A program made the position numbers and the translations under genes. Below are positions 1-6,964 of a stretch of DNA of 8,625 bases, piece by piece. Numbering within the stretch: position 1 is the first letter of the stretch; every line of letters begins with the position of its first letter. This DNA is from Pseudomonadota bacterium (GTDB taxonomy: Bacteria; Pseudomonadota; Alphaproteobacteria; Rhizobiales; Beijerinckiaceae), in assembly GCA_021812505.1 (NCBI GenBank), contig JAKANG010000030.1:1-8625 (forward strand). The letters are read 5' to 3'. The notes beneath the pieces are model-generated. The model ran no database searches and was not told the origin of the DNA. It saw only the letters and a list, made by a program, of their open reading frames with translations.

Positions 1-333
<333 letters not shown>

Positions 334-476
334 ATCAGTAAGTTGCGCGCCTTGCTCCAGGGGGGCGGGGCCGCCAATGCGCCAGATGGTTCCGCCGAAG
401 CAGGGGGAAAGGTCCTTTGTTGCGGGGCTGAAGTCATGGGCGCCAGGCATTCGACGGGTACGACAAAAATCGAGAA

Positions 477-507
477 TTTCCGGGAGAAGCTCTTCCCGGA
501 GGAAGGG
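477..507 (+). promoter_or_regulatory. Hairpin overlapping the GNAT ribosome binding site
   Basis: TCCGGGA (479-485) and TCCCGGA (494-500) form a perfect 7-bp inverted repeat around an 8-nt loop, and U-G pairs could extend it to 477/502. The right arm contains the GGAGG (498-502) of the SD-like stretch 498-507 just before the ATG at 508. Folding would hide part of the ribosome binding site. The structure is seen; a regulatory role is inferred. It has no U-tract, so it is not a standard terminator. Confidence 0.5.
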
Positions 508-999
508 ATGCGAACGGAGAGGCTGTTCATCCAGCCGCTTCAGGCCGCCGACGCCTTCCAGCTTGTCGTCCTGACCAACGACCCGCTCGTCGCCGCCGGG
601 GTTTCGCTCCTTCGGCAACCGTTCACGCTCGCCGATGCGCAGGATCTCATCGCCCTGCCGCGCGCCAAGAAAGGCTGTTTCGCCTCGGTGCGCGCCGGCG
701 ACGACGGCGCCTTCATCGGCTGCGTCGGCGCCGTCGCCCGCACTGCGACCGATGTCGAAATCGGCTTCTGGCTCGGCGTTCCCTATCACGGCAATCATTA
801 TGGCGCGGAAATGGCGCAGGCCATGCTGGGTCGCCTGCGCGACGTCTTCCCGGAAAAGCGGATCATTGCAGAATGTCCGCGCGAGAATTCGGCCTCATGG
901 CGGCTCTTGAAAAAGCTGGGCTTCAGCCCGAGCGGAACGGGCGCGGCGCGCAAGGGGGCCCAACTTCTCGTGTACCAGGCGCCGGCAATCGTGGAATGA
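508..999 (+). CDS. GNAT-family N-acetyltransferase (RimJ/RimL-like)
   Basis: This 163-aa cytoplasmic protein resembles acetyl-CoA-dependent N-acetyltransferases of the RimJ/RimL type, which modify protein N-termini or small molecules; the substrate cannot be told from sequence. It opens with MRTERLFIQPLQAADA, the typical first strand of this subgroup. FIGCVGAV is the beta-hairpin before motif A, IGFWLGVPYHGNHYGAEMA covers the acetyl-CoA pyrophosphate-binding region, and ENSASWRLLKKLGF is the characteristic ENxAS helix and following strand. The frame is open further upstream (TTG 343, ATG 436), but ATG 508 is preferred because GGAGGAAGG lies directly before it and the protein then starts where the family starts. 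It lies 174 bases after hemB and 98 bases before the RDD gene, all on one strand. Confidence 0.85.
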   Translation: MRTERLFIQPLQAADAFQLVVLTNDPLVAAGVSLLRQPFTLADAQDLIALPRAKKGCFASVRAGDDGAFIGCVGAVARTATDVEIGFWLGVPYHGNHYGAEMAQAMLGRLRDVFPEKRIIAECPRENSASWRLLKKLGFSPSGTGAARKGAQLLVYQAPAIVE

Positions 1000-1097
1000 C
1001 CGGGCCCCGGCCCGCCCCTTGCGCAACGCAAAGTGAGCCGCCAGATTATAGGTTCGCGGCGTTCCCGGGAGGGGGCGCAATTCGGAGCGCGAATGAA

Positions 1098-1565
1098 ATG
1101 AGCAACGCCAACAGCTGGGATCCCGCCCGGTCGGCAGTTTATCCCCTGGCTCCCTTACCCGCGAGCGCGCTCGCGGGGGTGCGGCGGCGGCGCATTTTCG
1201 CTTTGCTTCTCGACCTAATCCTGGTGTCGGTCCTGTCCTTCGCCATCTTTTTCGGGCTTGGGCTGCTGACCCTTGGCGTCGCATGGCTGTTCCTGCCGCC
1301 GCTTTTTCCCATCGTCGCCTTTTTTTATAACGGCCTCACCATTTCGGGTTCAAGCATGGCCACGCCAGGCATGAAGGCGATGGATCTCGAAATGCGCCTG
1401 ACCGACGGCTCGCGCGTGCCCTTCATCTATGCCTCGGTCCACGCCGTGCTGTTCTATCTGAGCCTTTACCTGTTCGCGCCAATTCTGCTGTTTTCCCTGT
1501 TCGCATCTGACAAAAGGTGCTTGCACGACATTCTCGCGGGGGTCATCGTGTTACGCCGCGCGTGA
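1098..1565 (+). CDS. RDD-family integral membrane protein
   Basis: A 155-aa inner-membrane protein of the RDD family, whose biochemical role is mostly unknown (some members are proposed to act in ion or sodium transport). The family residues are visible: RRRIFALLLDLILVS near residues 30-44 (Arg and Asp of the first segment), ATPGMKAMDLEMR near 88-100, and the C-terminal DKRCLHDILAGVIVLRR near 138-154. Hydrophobic segments lie at about 33-55, 58-80 and 107-136. The start ATG 1098 gives MSNANSWDPA and a family-typical length; the frame is open much further upstream, but that part overlaps the GNAT gene. A modest GGAG lies about 10 bases before the start. The stop is 17 bases before the bpt start, and in related alphaproteobacteria RDD genes often neighbour bpt, so the two are probably co-transcribed. 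Confidence 0.88.
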   Translation: MSNANSWDPARSAVYPLAPLPASALAGVRRRRIFALLLDLILVSVLSFAIFFGLGLLTLGVAWLFLPPLFPIVAFFYNGLTISGSSMATPGMKAMDLEMRLTDGSRVPFIYASVHAVLFYLSLYLFAPILLFSLFASDKRCLHDILAGVIVLRRA

Positions 1566-1582
1566 AGTGAAAGGGGAAGGAC

Positions 1583-2311
1583 TTGACCAGCGAGCCGCGC
1601 GATCCGCCGCAATTCTATCTGACCTCGCCCGCCCCCTGCCCTTATCTGCCCGGCAAGGAGGAACGCAAGGTCTTCACCCATCTTGTGGGGCGCCGCGCCG
1701 CGCATCTCAATGACGCCCTGACCCATTCAGGCTTCCGCCGCTCGCAGACCATCGCCTATCGTCCGGCCTGCGACCAATGCAAGGCTTGTGTCTCGGTGCG
1801 GATCGTCTGCGACGAGTTCCACCCGGGGCGCACGCAAAGGCGCATCCTCGCGCGCAACAGCGATCTGGCGGCCACCATCGGCCCTGCCCGCGCCGACGCC
1901 GAGCAATTCGCGCTGTTTCGCGCCTATCTCGACTCGCGTCACAGCGACGGCGGCATGGCCGACATGGCCATGCTCGATTATGCGATGATGATCGAGGACA
2001 GCCATGTGGACAGCCGGCTGGTGGTCTATCGGCGGAATACCGAAAGCGGCCCTGGTCCCCTGCTTGGCGTTTGTCTGACCGACGTCCTCGAAGACGGGCT
2101 GTCGATGGTTTATTCCTTTTACGTTCCGGACGAGCCGCGCCGTTCGCTCGGCGCCTATATGATCCTCGAACATATTGAGCGGGCCCGCGCCCTCGGCCTG
2201 CCCCATCTCTATCTGGGTTATTGGGTCGCAGGCTCGAAAAAGATGGGCTACAAGGCGCAATATCTCCCGCAGGAGCGCCTGGGGTCTGAGGGATGGAAGC
2301 GGGTCGACTAG
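1583..2311 (+). CDS. bpt: Aspartate/glutamate leucyltransferase (Bpt, leucyl/arginyl-tRNA-protein transferase family)
   Basis: A 242-aa enzyme that transfers leucine from Leu-tRNA to N-terminal Asp or Glu of proteins, marking them for ClpS/ClpAP degradation (bacterial N-end rule). The N-terminal ATE domain has the conserved cysteines at C19 ([12 protein letters not shown]) and C63/C66/C69 ([15 protein letters not shown]). The C-terminal GNAT-like domain has [20 protein letters not shown] (173-192) and [18 protein letters not shown] (208-225), where Bpt proteins read LGYWI.GS.KM.YKA. The start is TTG at 1583, with AAGGGGAAGG at 1571-1580 as ribosome binding site; the next in-frame ATG would delete conserved sequence. 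It is the last gene of the plus-strand block and converges on chrR across a 76-bp gap in which I see no convincing intrinsic terminator. Leucyl rather than arginyl specificity is inferred from family resemblance. Confidence 0.95.
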   Translation: MTSEPRDPPQFYLTSPAPCPYLPGKEERKVFTHLVGRRAAHLNDALTHSGFRRSQTIAYRPACDQCKACVSVRIVCDEFHPGRTQRRILARNSDLAATIGPARADAEQFALFRAYLDSRHSDGGMADMAMLDYAMMIEDSHVDSRLVVYRRNTESGPGPLLGVCLTDVLEDGLSMVYSFYVPDEPRRSLGAYMILEHIERARALGLPHLYLGYWVAGSKKMGYKAQYLPQERLGSEGWKRVD

Positions 2312-2387
2312 GCGAAATTCGACCAGCCCGCGTCAGGTGTTCGCCTTCGCCGTCGTCGCGGGTTTGGCCGCGGGCCGCCTTTCCTGA

Positions 2388-3044
2388 TCAGATTCCGATC
2401 AGCGGCTGGACCAGCCGGCCGAGCAGCGAATTGAACCGCAACGGGCGCTCGGCCGCCGCAAGGCAGAGACAATCGCCGTCGGAAGTCACGCGCGGCTCGT
2501 GATGCTCCACCTCATCGTCGGCCTCGACCAGATCACCGGGGCCGTAAAAGCCGCGCCCGTCGGAAAAGGCGCCGTACAAAACCTGCGTCAACTCAAGTCC
2601 GCGATGGCCGTGTTCGGGCGCCGAAAAGCCGGGCGCGATCTTGAGCAGGATCACGCGCTCGCGCGGCGCGCCCGGCACGGCCACACGCGCCCAGCGCAGT
2701 TTCGGGTGGACGAAGCGCCACGGCCCGATCGCACAATCCGCCATGGCCGCCGGCAGCGCGAAGCCGTCGACCGACTGGCGCCGCCGCGCGGGACCGCGAA
2801 GGGGTCTGGCCGCGCCGGAATCGACGCGCGCAAAGACCGCCTCGATCAGCGCCGGCGAAACCGGCGCCGGCGGAAGGCGTTCGAGCAACGCCCCGCCGGC
2901 CGCCTCGAACAGGCGGACCCGTTCGCGGCAATGCGGACAGCTTTCGAGATGGACGTCCACGACGAGACGCAGGCCCGCGCCGAGGTTGCCTGCGGCATGG
3001 CGCAGCAGGGTTTCGTCGCCGGGATGCTGGCGGGGATTGCTCAT
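2388..3044 (-). CDS. chrR: ChrR-type zinc-dependent anti-sigma factor
   Basis: A 218-aa cytoplasmic anti-sigma factor that would hold the adjacent ECF sigma factor inactive until an oxidative signal (singlet oxygen in Rhodobacter) releases it. The N-terminal anti-sigma domain has H7, H32, C36 and C39 (VDVHLESCPHC), matching the zinc ligands H6/H31/C35/C38 of Rhodobacter sphaeroides ChrR with an offset of one. The C-terminal cupin-like domain has PEHGHRGLELTQVLYG, giving H145, H147, E151 and then H181, matching H141/H143/E147/H177 with an offset of four. Both metal sites therefore look intact. The start ATG overlaps the stop of the sigma gene (ATGA), implying translational coupling and fixing the start. 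The ligand correspondence comes from known ChrR biochemistry; the actual inducing signal here is inferred. Confidence 0.93.
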   Translation of the reverse strand: MSNPRQHPGDETLLRHAAGNLGAGLRLVVDVHLESCPHCRERVRLFEAAGGALLERLPPAPVSPALIEAVFARVDSGAARPLRGPARRRQSVDGFALPAAMADCAIGPWRFVHPKLRWARVAVPGAPRERVILLKIAPGFSAPEHGHRGLELTQVLYGAFSDGRGFYGPGDLVEADDEVEHHEPRVTSDGDCLCLAAAERPLRFNSLLGRLVQPLIGI

Positions 3045-3604
3045 GCCGTCTCCTCGAGCAGCTTCCGAAGCCGCGCCAACGCCAGCCGCACCCGCGACTT
3101 CACCGTGCCGAGCGGCACGCCCAGCTCGCGCGCGATGGCCGACTGCGGCTTGTCGGCGAAATAAGCCTGTTCCAGAACTTGCGCCTGTTCGCGCGTCAGT
3201 CGCGCCAAAGCCTCACGAACCTTTCGCTCGCGCTCGGCGGCGAGGAGCGCGTCCTCTCCGGTGGGGCTGTCATCGATCTGGTCCCAGTCGTCGAGCGGAT
3301 CGGCCTCGCGATTGGCCCTGCGGCGGAGATGATCGACGCGGAGATTGCGCGCGATCACGAAGATCCAGGTCGAGACGCCGCCCTGCGCGCGGTCATACAG
3401 CCCGGCCTTGCGCCAGACCGCGACCATGGTTTCCTGGATGATGTCCTCGGCCAGCGCCGTGGAATGGCCCGACCGCGCCAGCCAGGAGCCGAGACGCGGC
3501 GCAAAAAATCCGTGGAGCCGCGCGAAAGCCTCGCGGTCTTGCCTTTCGGCGACGGCTTGCAGCCATGAGCAAAGCGTTTCGGCCGAAGGCGCCGATTGCT
3601 CCAT
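3041..3604 (-). CDS. rpoE: ECF RNA polymerase sigma factor, RpoE/ECF11-like, paired with ChrR
   Basis: A 187-aa group-IV sigma factor. Region sigma-2 spans about residues 24-95, with AEDIIQETMVAVWRK and STWIFVIARNLRVDHLRRR (polymerase binding and -10 recognition). Region sigma-4 spans about 128-183, with LTREQAQVLEQAYFADK and the helix-turn-helix AIARELGVPLGTVKSRVRLA (-35 recognition). It resembles R. sphaeroides RpoE, the singlet-oxygen sigma factor, and is followed by chrR with a 4-base overlap. The start is uncertain. I chose ATG 3604 because the protein then has the usual ECF length and GGTGGA lies just upstream. The same frame is open to ATGs at 3709, 3784 and 3793, which would add up to 63 residues resembling no sigma domain. 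Such pairs usually control their own transcription, but I could not find a convincing ECF promoter upstream. Confidence 0.92.
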   Translation of the reverse strand: MEQSAPSAETLCSWLQAVAERQDREAFARLHGFFAPRLGSWLARSGHSTALAEDIIQETMVAVWRKAGLYDRAQGGVSTWIFVIARNLRVDHLRRRANREADPLDDWDQIDDSPTGEDALLAAERERKVREALARLTREQAQVLEQAYFADKPQSAIARELGVPLGTVKSRVRLALARLRKLLEETA

Positions 3605-3970
3605 CTTTTCCACCCGCCCCCGATTTTCGGCGCCTGCTTTCGGCTCCGCCGTCACCTCGGCGGCCGCTGAAAAGCCCGAACGCGCGCCGCGCCGACTGAA
3701 CGAGGGCATTATCGCCAATGGCGCGTCGAGGTCCAGCGCCGGGGCCGCGCGAAGCGAAACGAGATCAGCGAGGACGGCGCTCATCTTGCACATTCCAGGA
3801 TGAGGAATCGGACCCGTCGCGCCAGTTCATTCATGCCGCATCCCCTTTGCCGGAAGCCTTCGTCAAGGCCGCAAGGGTGGTACGACGCATGCGGCGCAAA
3901 GGTTCAGTCGCGCCGGCCTTTTTCGTGACCTGGCGGCCGCGGCGACGCATTCCTTCGCGGGCGAGAGCGA
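3605..3970 (-). other. Leader and gap between trmJ and the sigma gene
   Basis: This 366-base stretch has no confidently assigned gene. Its proximal half (3605-3793) is an in-frame open extension of the sigma gene. Upstream of that, ATG 3834 begins a 17-codon frame ending in TGA at 3781-3783, which overlaps the in-frame sigma ATG at 3784 as ATGA; a GGGG lies about 8 bases before it. On the minus strand GATAAT (3713 down to 3708) resembles a -10 element, but no good -35 goes with it. No hairpin with a U-tract follows trmJ, so trmJ transcripts may run into the sigma gene. All functional readings are inference. Confidence 0.4.
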
Positions 3971-4822
3971 TCAGCCGCCATCGGGCGTCTGGGCCGGGGC
4001 CTCGGGCTTCTTCTGCTTGATCCGCTTGCGCGTCTGCGGTTTTTCCCGCGGGCCTTCGACGAGGCGCACGATCGCGCCCCAGAGCGTGCGCACGTCCTGC
4101 TGGGTCAGGTTCATGCGATGGAACATGTTGCGAAGGTTGCGCTGCATGACGGGGCGCTTCGAGACCGGCCGGAAGAAGCCGGCGACCTCGAGCTTGCCTT
4201 CGACAAACTCGAAGAAGGACAGAGTCATTTCACGCTGGGCGGGCGGCGAGCGCTCCTCGCGCTCGAAGGGCAGCGCCCCGCCCTGCCGCGCCTTGAAATA
4301 TTCATAACCGCACAACAGCACCGCCTGGGCCAGATTGAGCGAGCCATAGGCCGGATTGACCGGGAAGGTCAGGACGGCGCTCGCCAGCGCAATATCGTCA
4401 TTGTCGAGCCCGGTGCGCTCGGGTCCAAACAAAATGCCGTGTTTCTCGCCCCCCTGGACTGCCGCGGCCGTTTCCGCCATGGCGATGGCCGGAACTTCGA
4501 CCCGCTTGAACTGGCCGCGCTCGCGCGCCGTGGTCGCCCAAACGAAATTCAGGTCCGCCACGGCCTCTTCGACGCTGTCGAAGACCTGGGCTCGCTCCAG
4601 AAGGTGGACGGCGCCCGCCGCCGCCGCATAGGCGCCCTTGCGCCGCGCGCCGGTGCGCGGCCACCCCTCGCGCGGACTGACGAGGCGCAGGTCGGAAAGG
4701 CCGAAATTGGCCATGGCCCGCGCGCACATGCCGATATTCACGGCAAGTTGCGGCCGCACCAGAATGATCGCCGGACCGCCCTCGAAAAGCGGCTTCGTCC
4801 TGTCCGTCCCGGCCCCGACCAA
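3971..4822 (-). CDS. trmJ: tRNA (cytidine/uridine-2'-O-)-methyltransferase TrmJ (SPOUT family)
   Basis: A 283-aa SPOUT (trefoil-knot) methyltransferase that uses S-adenosylmethionine to methylate the 2'-O of nucleotide 32 in several tRNAs. The three family motifs are present: NIGMCARAMANFGL at 29-42, with the catalytic-type Arg35; HGILFGPERTGLDNDDI at 128-144; and NPAYGSLNLAQAV at 156-168, the SAM-binding knot. The C-terminal part (about 200-283) is an alpha-helical extension with a basic tail, RKRIKQKK. I chose the TTG at 4822 because GAGGAGGAGGGG ends 6 bases before it and the domain begins shortly after. An in-frame ATG at 4882 would add 20 residues (MLFPARSREK...) with no better ribosome site. 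It diverges from icd and is co-directional with the sigma/chrR pair, from which a long gap separates it. Confidence 0.92.
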   Translation of the reverse strand: MVGAGTDRTKPLFEGGPAIILVRPQLAVNIGMCARAMANFGLSDLRLVSPREGWPRTGARRKGAYAAAAGAVHLLERAQVFDSVEEAVADLNFVWATTARERGQFKRVEVPAIAMAETAAAVQGGEKHGILFGPERTGLDNDDIALASAVLTFPVNPAYGSLNLAQAVLLCGYEYFKARQGGALPFEREERSPPAQREMTLSFFEFVEGKLEVAGFFRPVSKRPVMQRNLRNMFHRMNLTQQDVRTLWGAIVRLVEGPREKPQTRKRIKQKKPEAPAQTPDGG

Positions 4823-4894
4823 TGTTGTCCCCTCCTCCTCGCGTGAGGCGCCCTTTTCGCGTGAACGCGCGGGAAAAAGCAAGAGAGTTGAACG

Positions 4895-4942
4895 GAACGC
4901 AACGTCGCCGCCCGTTTTTTCGCCCGAACGAATGTCGCCGCC
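4895..4942. repeat. Imperfect direct repeat in the trmJ-icd intergenic region
   Basis: GAACGCAACGTCGCCGCC (4895-4912) and GAACGAATGTCGCCGCC (4926-4942) are near-identical, differing by one inserted C and one C/T change. Their starts are 31 bases apart, about three helical turns. They lie upstream of the trmJ start on its transcribed side. This could be a tandem regulator site, or chance in GC-rich DNA. Confidence 0.4.
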
Positions 4943-5031
4943 ATGTCCCGGTTTGGCGAGCGGCGCCCTGTCTCGCGCCGCCCGCGCGAAAGCTCGCCAA
5001 AAGCCTTACTAGGCGCGGGTTCTGGCCGGTG

Positions 5032-5037
5032 CTATAG
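5032..5037 (+). promoter_or_regulatory. Possible icd -10 element (CTATAG)
   Basis: GCTATAGGG contains CTATAG at 5032-5037, 62 bases before the icd start. It is the most -10-like element in the intergenic region and resembles alphaproteobacterial housekeeping -10 boxes. No clear TTGACA-like -35 lies 16-18 bases upstream, so the call is weak. Confidence 0.35.
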
Positions 5038-5046
5038 GGCGGCCAA

Positions 5047-5081
5047 TCCGGCGGCCTTCGCCTGCCGGAGCGGTCACCGCT
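5047..5081 (+). promoter_or_regulatory. Tandem dyads in the icd leader
   Basis: TCCGGCGG (5047-5054) can pair with CTGCCGGA (5062-5069), an 8-bp stem with one G-U pair and a 7-nt loop. It is followed at once by the perfect palindrome AGCGGT-C-ACCGCT (5069-5081), which can fold as a 5-bp stem with a 3-nt loop. The second dyad ends just before the ribosome binding site (AGGGAAAGGG, 5083-5092). These may be transcript hairpins or a protein operator; function is inferred. Confidence 0.4.
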
Positions 5082-5099
5082 TAGGGAAAGGGTCTGCGC

Positions 5100-6314
5100 A
5101 TGAACAAGATCAAGGTCGCCAATCCGGTCGTCGAGATGGACGGCGACGAAATGACCCGGATCATCTGGCAGTTGATCAAGGACAAGCTGATCCATCCCTA
5201 TCTCGACATCGACTTGAAATATTACGATCTTTCGGTCGAGCACCGCGACGCCACCAACGACCAGGTGACGATCGATTCCGCCGAGGCCACCAAGAAATAC
5301 GGCGTCGCCGTGAAATGCGCGACCATCACGCCGGACGAGGCCCGCGTGAAGGAATTCAACCTCAAGGAAATGTGGAAGTCGCCGAACGGCACGATCCGCA
5401 ACATCCTCGGCGGCACCATTTTCCGTGAGCCGATCATCTGCAAGAACGTGCCGCGCCTCGTTCCCGGCTGGACGCAGCCGATCGTCATCGGCCGCCACGC
5501 CTTCGGCGACCAGTACCGCGCCACCGATTTCAAGATTCCCGGCAAGGGCCGCCTGACCATCAAGTTCGAGGGCGAGGACGGCGCGGTCATCGAGAAGGAG
5601 GTCTTCAAATTCCCGAGCGCCGGCGTGGCCCAGGCCATGTACAACCTCGACGATTCGATCCGCGATTTCGCGCGCGCCTCGCTGAACTATGGCCTATTGC
5701 GCAAGTGGCCGGTCTATCTCTCGACCAAGAACACGATTCTCAAGGCCTATGATGGACGCTTCAAGGATCTGTTCCAGGAAGTGTACGACAACGAGTTCCA
5801 TGACCGGTTCGTCGACGCCAGGATCACCTACGAGCATCGCCTGATCGACGATATGGTCGCGTCGGCGCTGAAATGGTCGGGCGGCTATGTGTGGGCGTGC
5901 AAGAACTATGACGGCGACGTTCAGTCCGACACGGTGGCGCAGGGTTTCGGCTCGCTCGGCCTGATGACCTCGGTGCTGATGACCCCGGACGGCCAGACGG
6001 TGGAAGCGGAAGCGGCGCATGGCACTGTCACCCGCCATTACCGCGAACACCAGAAGGGCAAGGAAACCTCGACCAATTCCATCGCCTCGATCTTCGCCTG
6101 GACGCGCGGCCTCGCCCATCGCGCCAAGCTCGACAACAATGCCGAACTGGCGAAGTTCTCGGCGACGCTGGAGAAAGTCTGCGTCGACACCGTAGAATCC
6201 GGCTTCATGACCAAGGACCTCGCGCTGCTCGTCGGCCCGGACCAGAAGTGGCTCACCACCACCGGCTTCCTCGAAAAGATCGACGAGAACCTGAAAAAGG
6301 CGATGTCGGCCTGA
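5100..6314 (+). CDS. icd: NADP-dependent isocitrate dehydrogenase
   Basis: A complete 404-aa cytoplasmic TCA-cycle enzyme that oxidatively decarboxylates isocitrate to 2-oxoglutarate and makes NADPH. It is the homodimeric, eukaryote-like type found in alphaproteobacteria, starting [20 protein letters not shown]. The substrate-site residues are present: KSPNGTIRN (S94, R100), R109, R132 and Y139 ([15 protein letters not shown]), K210 ([15 protein letters not shown]), and metal-binding aspartates in RLIDDMVA and [20 protein letters not shown] (268-287). The NADP site [13 protein letters not shown] (303-315) carries the arginine and histidine (R312, H313) typical of NADP rather than NAD specificity. 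Length is normal and nothing is broken. The start at 5100 follows AAAGGG. It diverges from trmJ and ends 21 bases before a strong terminator, so it looks monocistronic. Confidence 0.98.
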   Translation: MNKIKVANPVVEMDGDEMTRIIWQLIKDKLIHPYLDIDLKYYDLSVEHRDATNDQVTIDSAEATKKYGVAVKCATITPDEARVKEFNLKEMWKSPNGTIRNILGGTIFREPIICKNVPRLVPGWTQPIVIGRHAFGDQYRATDFKIPGKGRLTIKFEGEDGAVIEKEVFKFPSAGVAQAMYNLDDSIRDFARASLNYGLLRKWPVYLSTKNTILKAYDGRFKDLFQEVYDNEFHDRFVDARITYEHRLIDDMVASALKWSGGYVWACKNYDGDVQSDTVAQGFGSLGLMTSVLMTPDGQTVEAEAAHGTVTRHYREHQKGKETSTNSIASIFAWTRGLAHRAKLDNNAELAKFSATLEKVCVDTVESGFMTKDLALLVGPDQKWLTTTGFLEKIDENLKKAMSA

Positions 6315-6335
6315 ACCTGACGACGAGCCAAAACG

Positions 6336-6365
6336 AAAAAGCGGGCCCGACGGCCCGCTTTTTTT
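6336..6365 (+). terminator. icd: Intrinsic terminator after icd, possibly bidirectional
   Basis: GCGGGCC (6341-6347), loop CGAC, then GGCCCGC (6352-6358) make a perfect 7-bp GC stem. Five As (6336-6340) lie on the left and seven Ts (6359-6365) on the right, so the A-U flanks extend the stem. It lies 21 bases after the icd stop and 23 bases beyond the end of the convergent gene at 6389, so it could end transcription from both sides. Confidence 0.92.
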
Positions 6366-6388
6366 GTCGGAGAGCGTCTTCGCCCGCC

Positions 6389-6856
6389 TCACCCCGCCTG
6401 CCGCCGCGCCCGCTCCATGGTCGAGAGGGCGTAAAAGCCGCGTGCGGTCGAGACCAGGCGCCCCGCCTTGAGCATGCGGTGTAATTTTACAGAAAGATTA
6501 CCCTTCGTAATTTCGAAGCCCATTTCGGTCAGAAGCTCGAAAATGCTGTCGACGTGCAGGCCGCCGGCCTCGCCTTCGAGCATTTCCACGATCATCGGCT
6601 CGATTTCGCTGGCGCGCTCGTTCGATGCGCGGCCGACCACAGAAAGAAAGCTGTCGCCGCGCCGCGTCGGACCGTCGCCGGCCGCGGCGAGAAACTCCAC
6701 CACCGATCGGCGCAGATCGAGACCGGCGGCAGGGTCCTTCGCCGCAAGCCCTGCGATGACGATTTCGACCCGCGCCAGCAGGCGACGGATTTCGTCGCGC
6801 GCCTCGCGCGCGGCCAGCGCCAGGAATTCCGCATTCTGCTCAAAGCCCGCGCTCAT
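6389..6856 (-). CDS. Hypothetical protein with probable C-terminal winged helix
   Basis: I do not recognise this 155-aa protein. The N-terminal part (about 1-60) is helical, rich in Ala, Arg and Glu (FLALAAREARDEIRRLL...VEIVIAGLAAK) and could pair as a coiled coil. Residues about 84-146 read like a winged helix-turn-helix: IEPMIVEMLEGEAGG, HVDSIFELLTEMGFEITKGN, LSVKLHRMLKAGRLVSTA, then a short wing ending RGFYAL. That order (helix, helix, recognition helix, beta wing) suits a DNA-binding regulator, but no cofactor or catalytic motif is visible. The start ATG 6856 has GGGGAG about 6 bases upstream. It converges on icd across a shared terminator and diverges from the small gene at 7073 over an AT-rich, dyad-rich gap, which fits a locally acting regulator. 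Its existence is well supported; its function is not. Confidence 0.72.
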   Translation of the reverse strand: MSAGFEQNAEFLALAAREARDEIRRLLARVEIVIAGLAAKDPAAGLDLRRSVVEFLAAAGDGPTRRGDSFLSVVGRASNERASEIEPMIVEMLEGEAGGLHVDSIFELLTEMGFEITKGNLSVKLHRMLKAGRLVSTARGFYALSTMERARRQAG

Positions 6857-6887
6857 CTTGAACTCCCCGCCAAACGGTCAGATTGCA

Positions 6888-6928
6888 CGCTGCGGATATT
6901 CAAGAACAAAGCAAAAACATCCACAGCG
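6888..6928 (-). promoter_or_regulatory. Hairpin in the leader of the winged-helix gene
   Basis: CGCTGCGGAT (6888-6897) and ATCCACAGCG (6919-6928) are inverted repeats with one mismatch. In a minus-strand transcript that mismatch becomes a G-U pair, giving a continuous 10-bp stem with a 21-nt U-rich loop, ending 31 bases before the ATG at 6856. An overlapping 8-bp dyad, TTGCACGC (6883-6890) with GCGTGCAA (6928-6935), offers an alternative pairing. The role is inferred. Confidence 0.4.
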
Positions 6929-6964
6929 CGTGCAAAAATTTAGTGGATCAGCGGGAAATTTGCG

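Noticed and set aside
343..507. Longer GNAT start at TTG 343 or ATG 436
   Set aside because: The added residues do not resemble the family, and the best ribosome site lies directly before ATG 508.
1000..1052. Possible internal promoter or hairpin before the RDD gene (CCGGG-C-CCCGG, TTGCG-CAA-CGCAA, TATAGG)
   Set aside because: The dyads are short, there is no U-tract, and no -35 lies at a proper distance from TATAGG.
873..1097. Upstream in-frame extension of the RDD protein
   Set aside because: It overlaps the GNAT gene in another frame, and the family begins shortly before the first membrane segment, so ATG 1098 is better.
2384..2402. CTGATC-N7-GATCAG dyad over the chrR stop codon as a terminator
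   Set aside because: Only 6 bp, low GC and no U-tract on either strand.
2499..3441. Long plus-strand open frames opposite chrR and the sigma gene
   Set aside because: They are Arg/Pro-rich shadows of well-recognised minus-strand genes in GC-rich DNA.
3738..3767. TGATCT (minus strand, 3767 to 3762) as the -35 of a self-regulated ECF promoter
   Set aside because: At the expected 18-base spacing the -10 position reads CCCGGC, which does not fit.
4398..5498. 366-codon minus-strand frame across trmJ and the start of icd
   Set aside because: It runs out of frame through trmJ and antisense to icd; the translation is low-complexity Arg/Gly-rich and matches no protein.
6919..6927. ATCCACA as a DnaA box marking a replication origin in the AT-rich island
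   Set aside because: Only one imperfect box was found, with no cluster and no origin-type gene neighbourhood; AT-richness alone is not enough.
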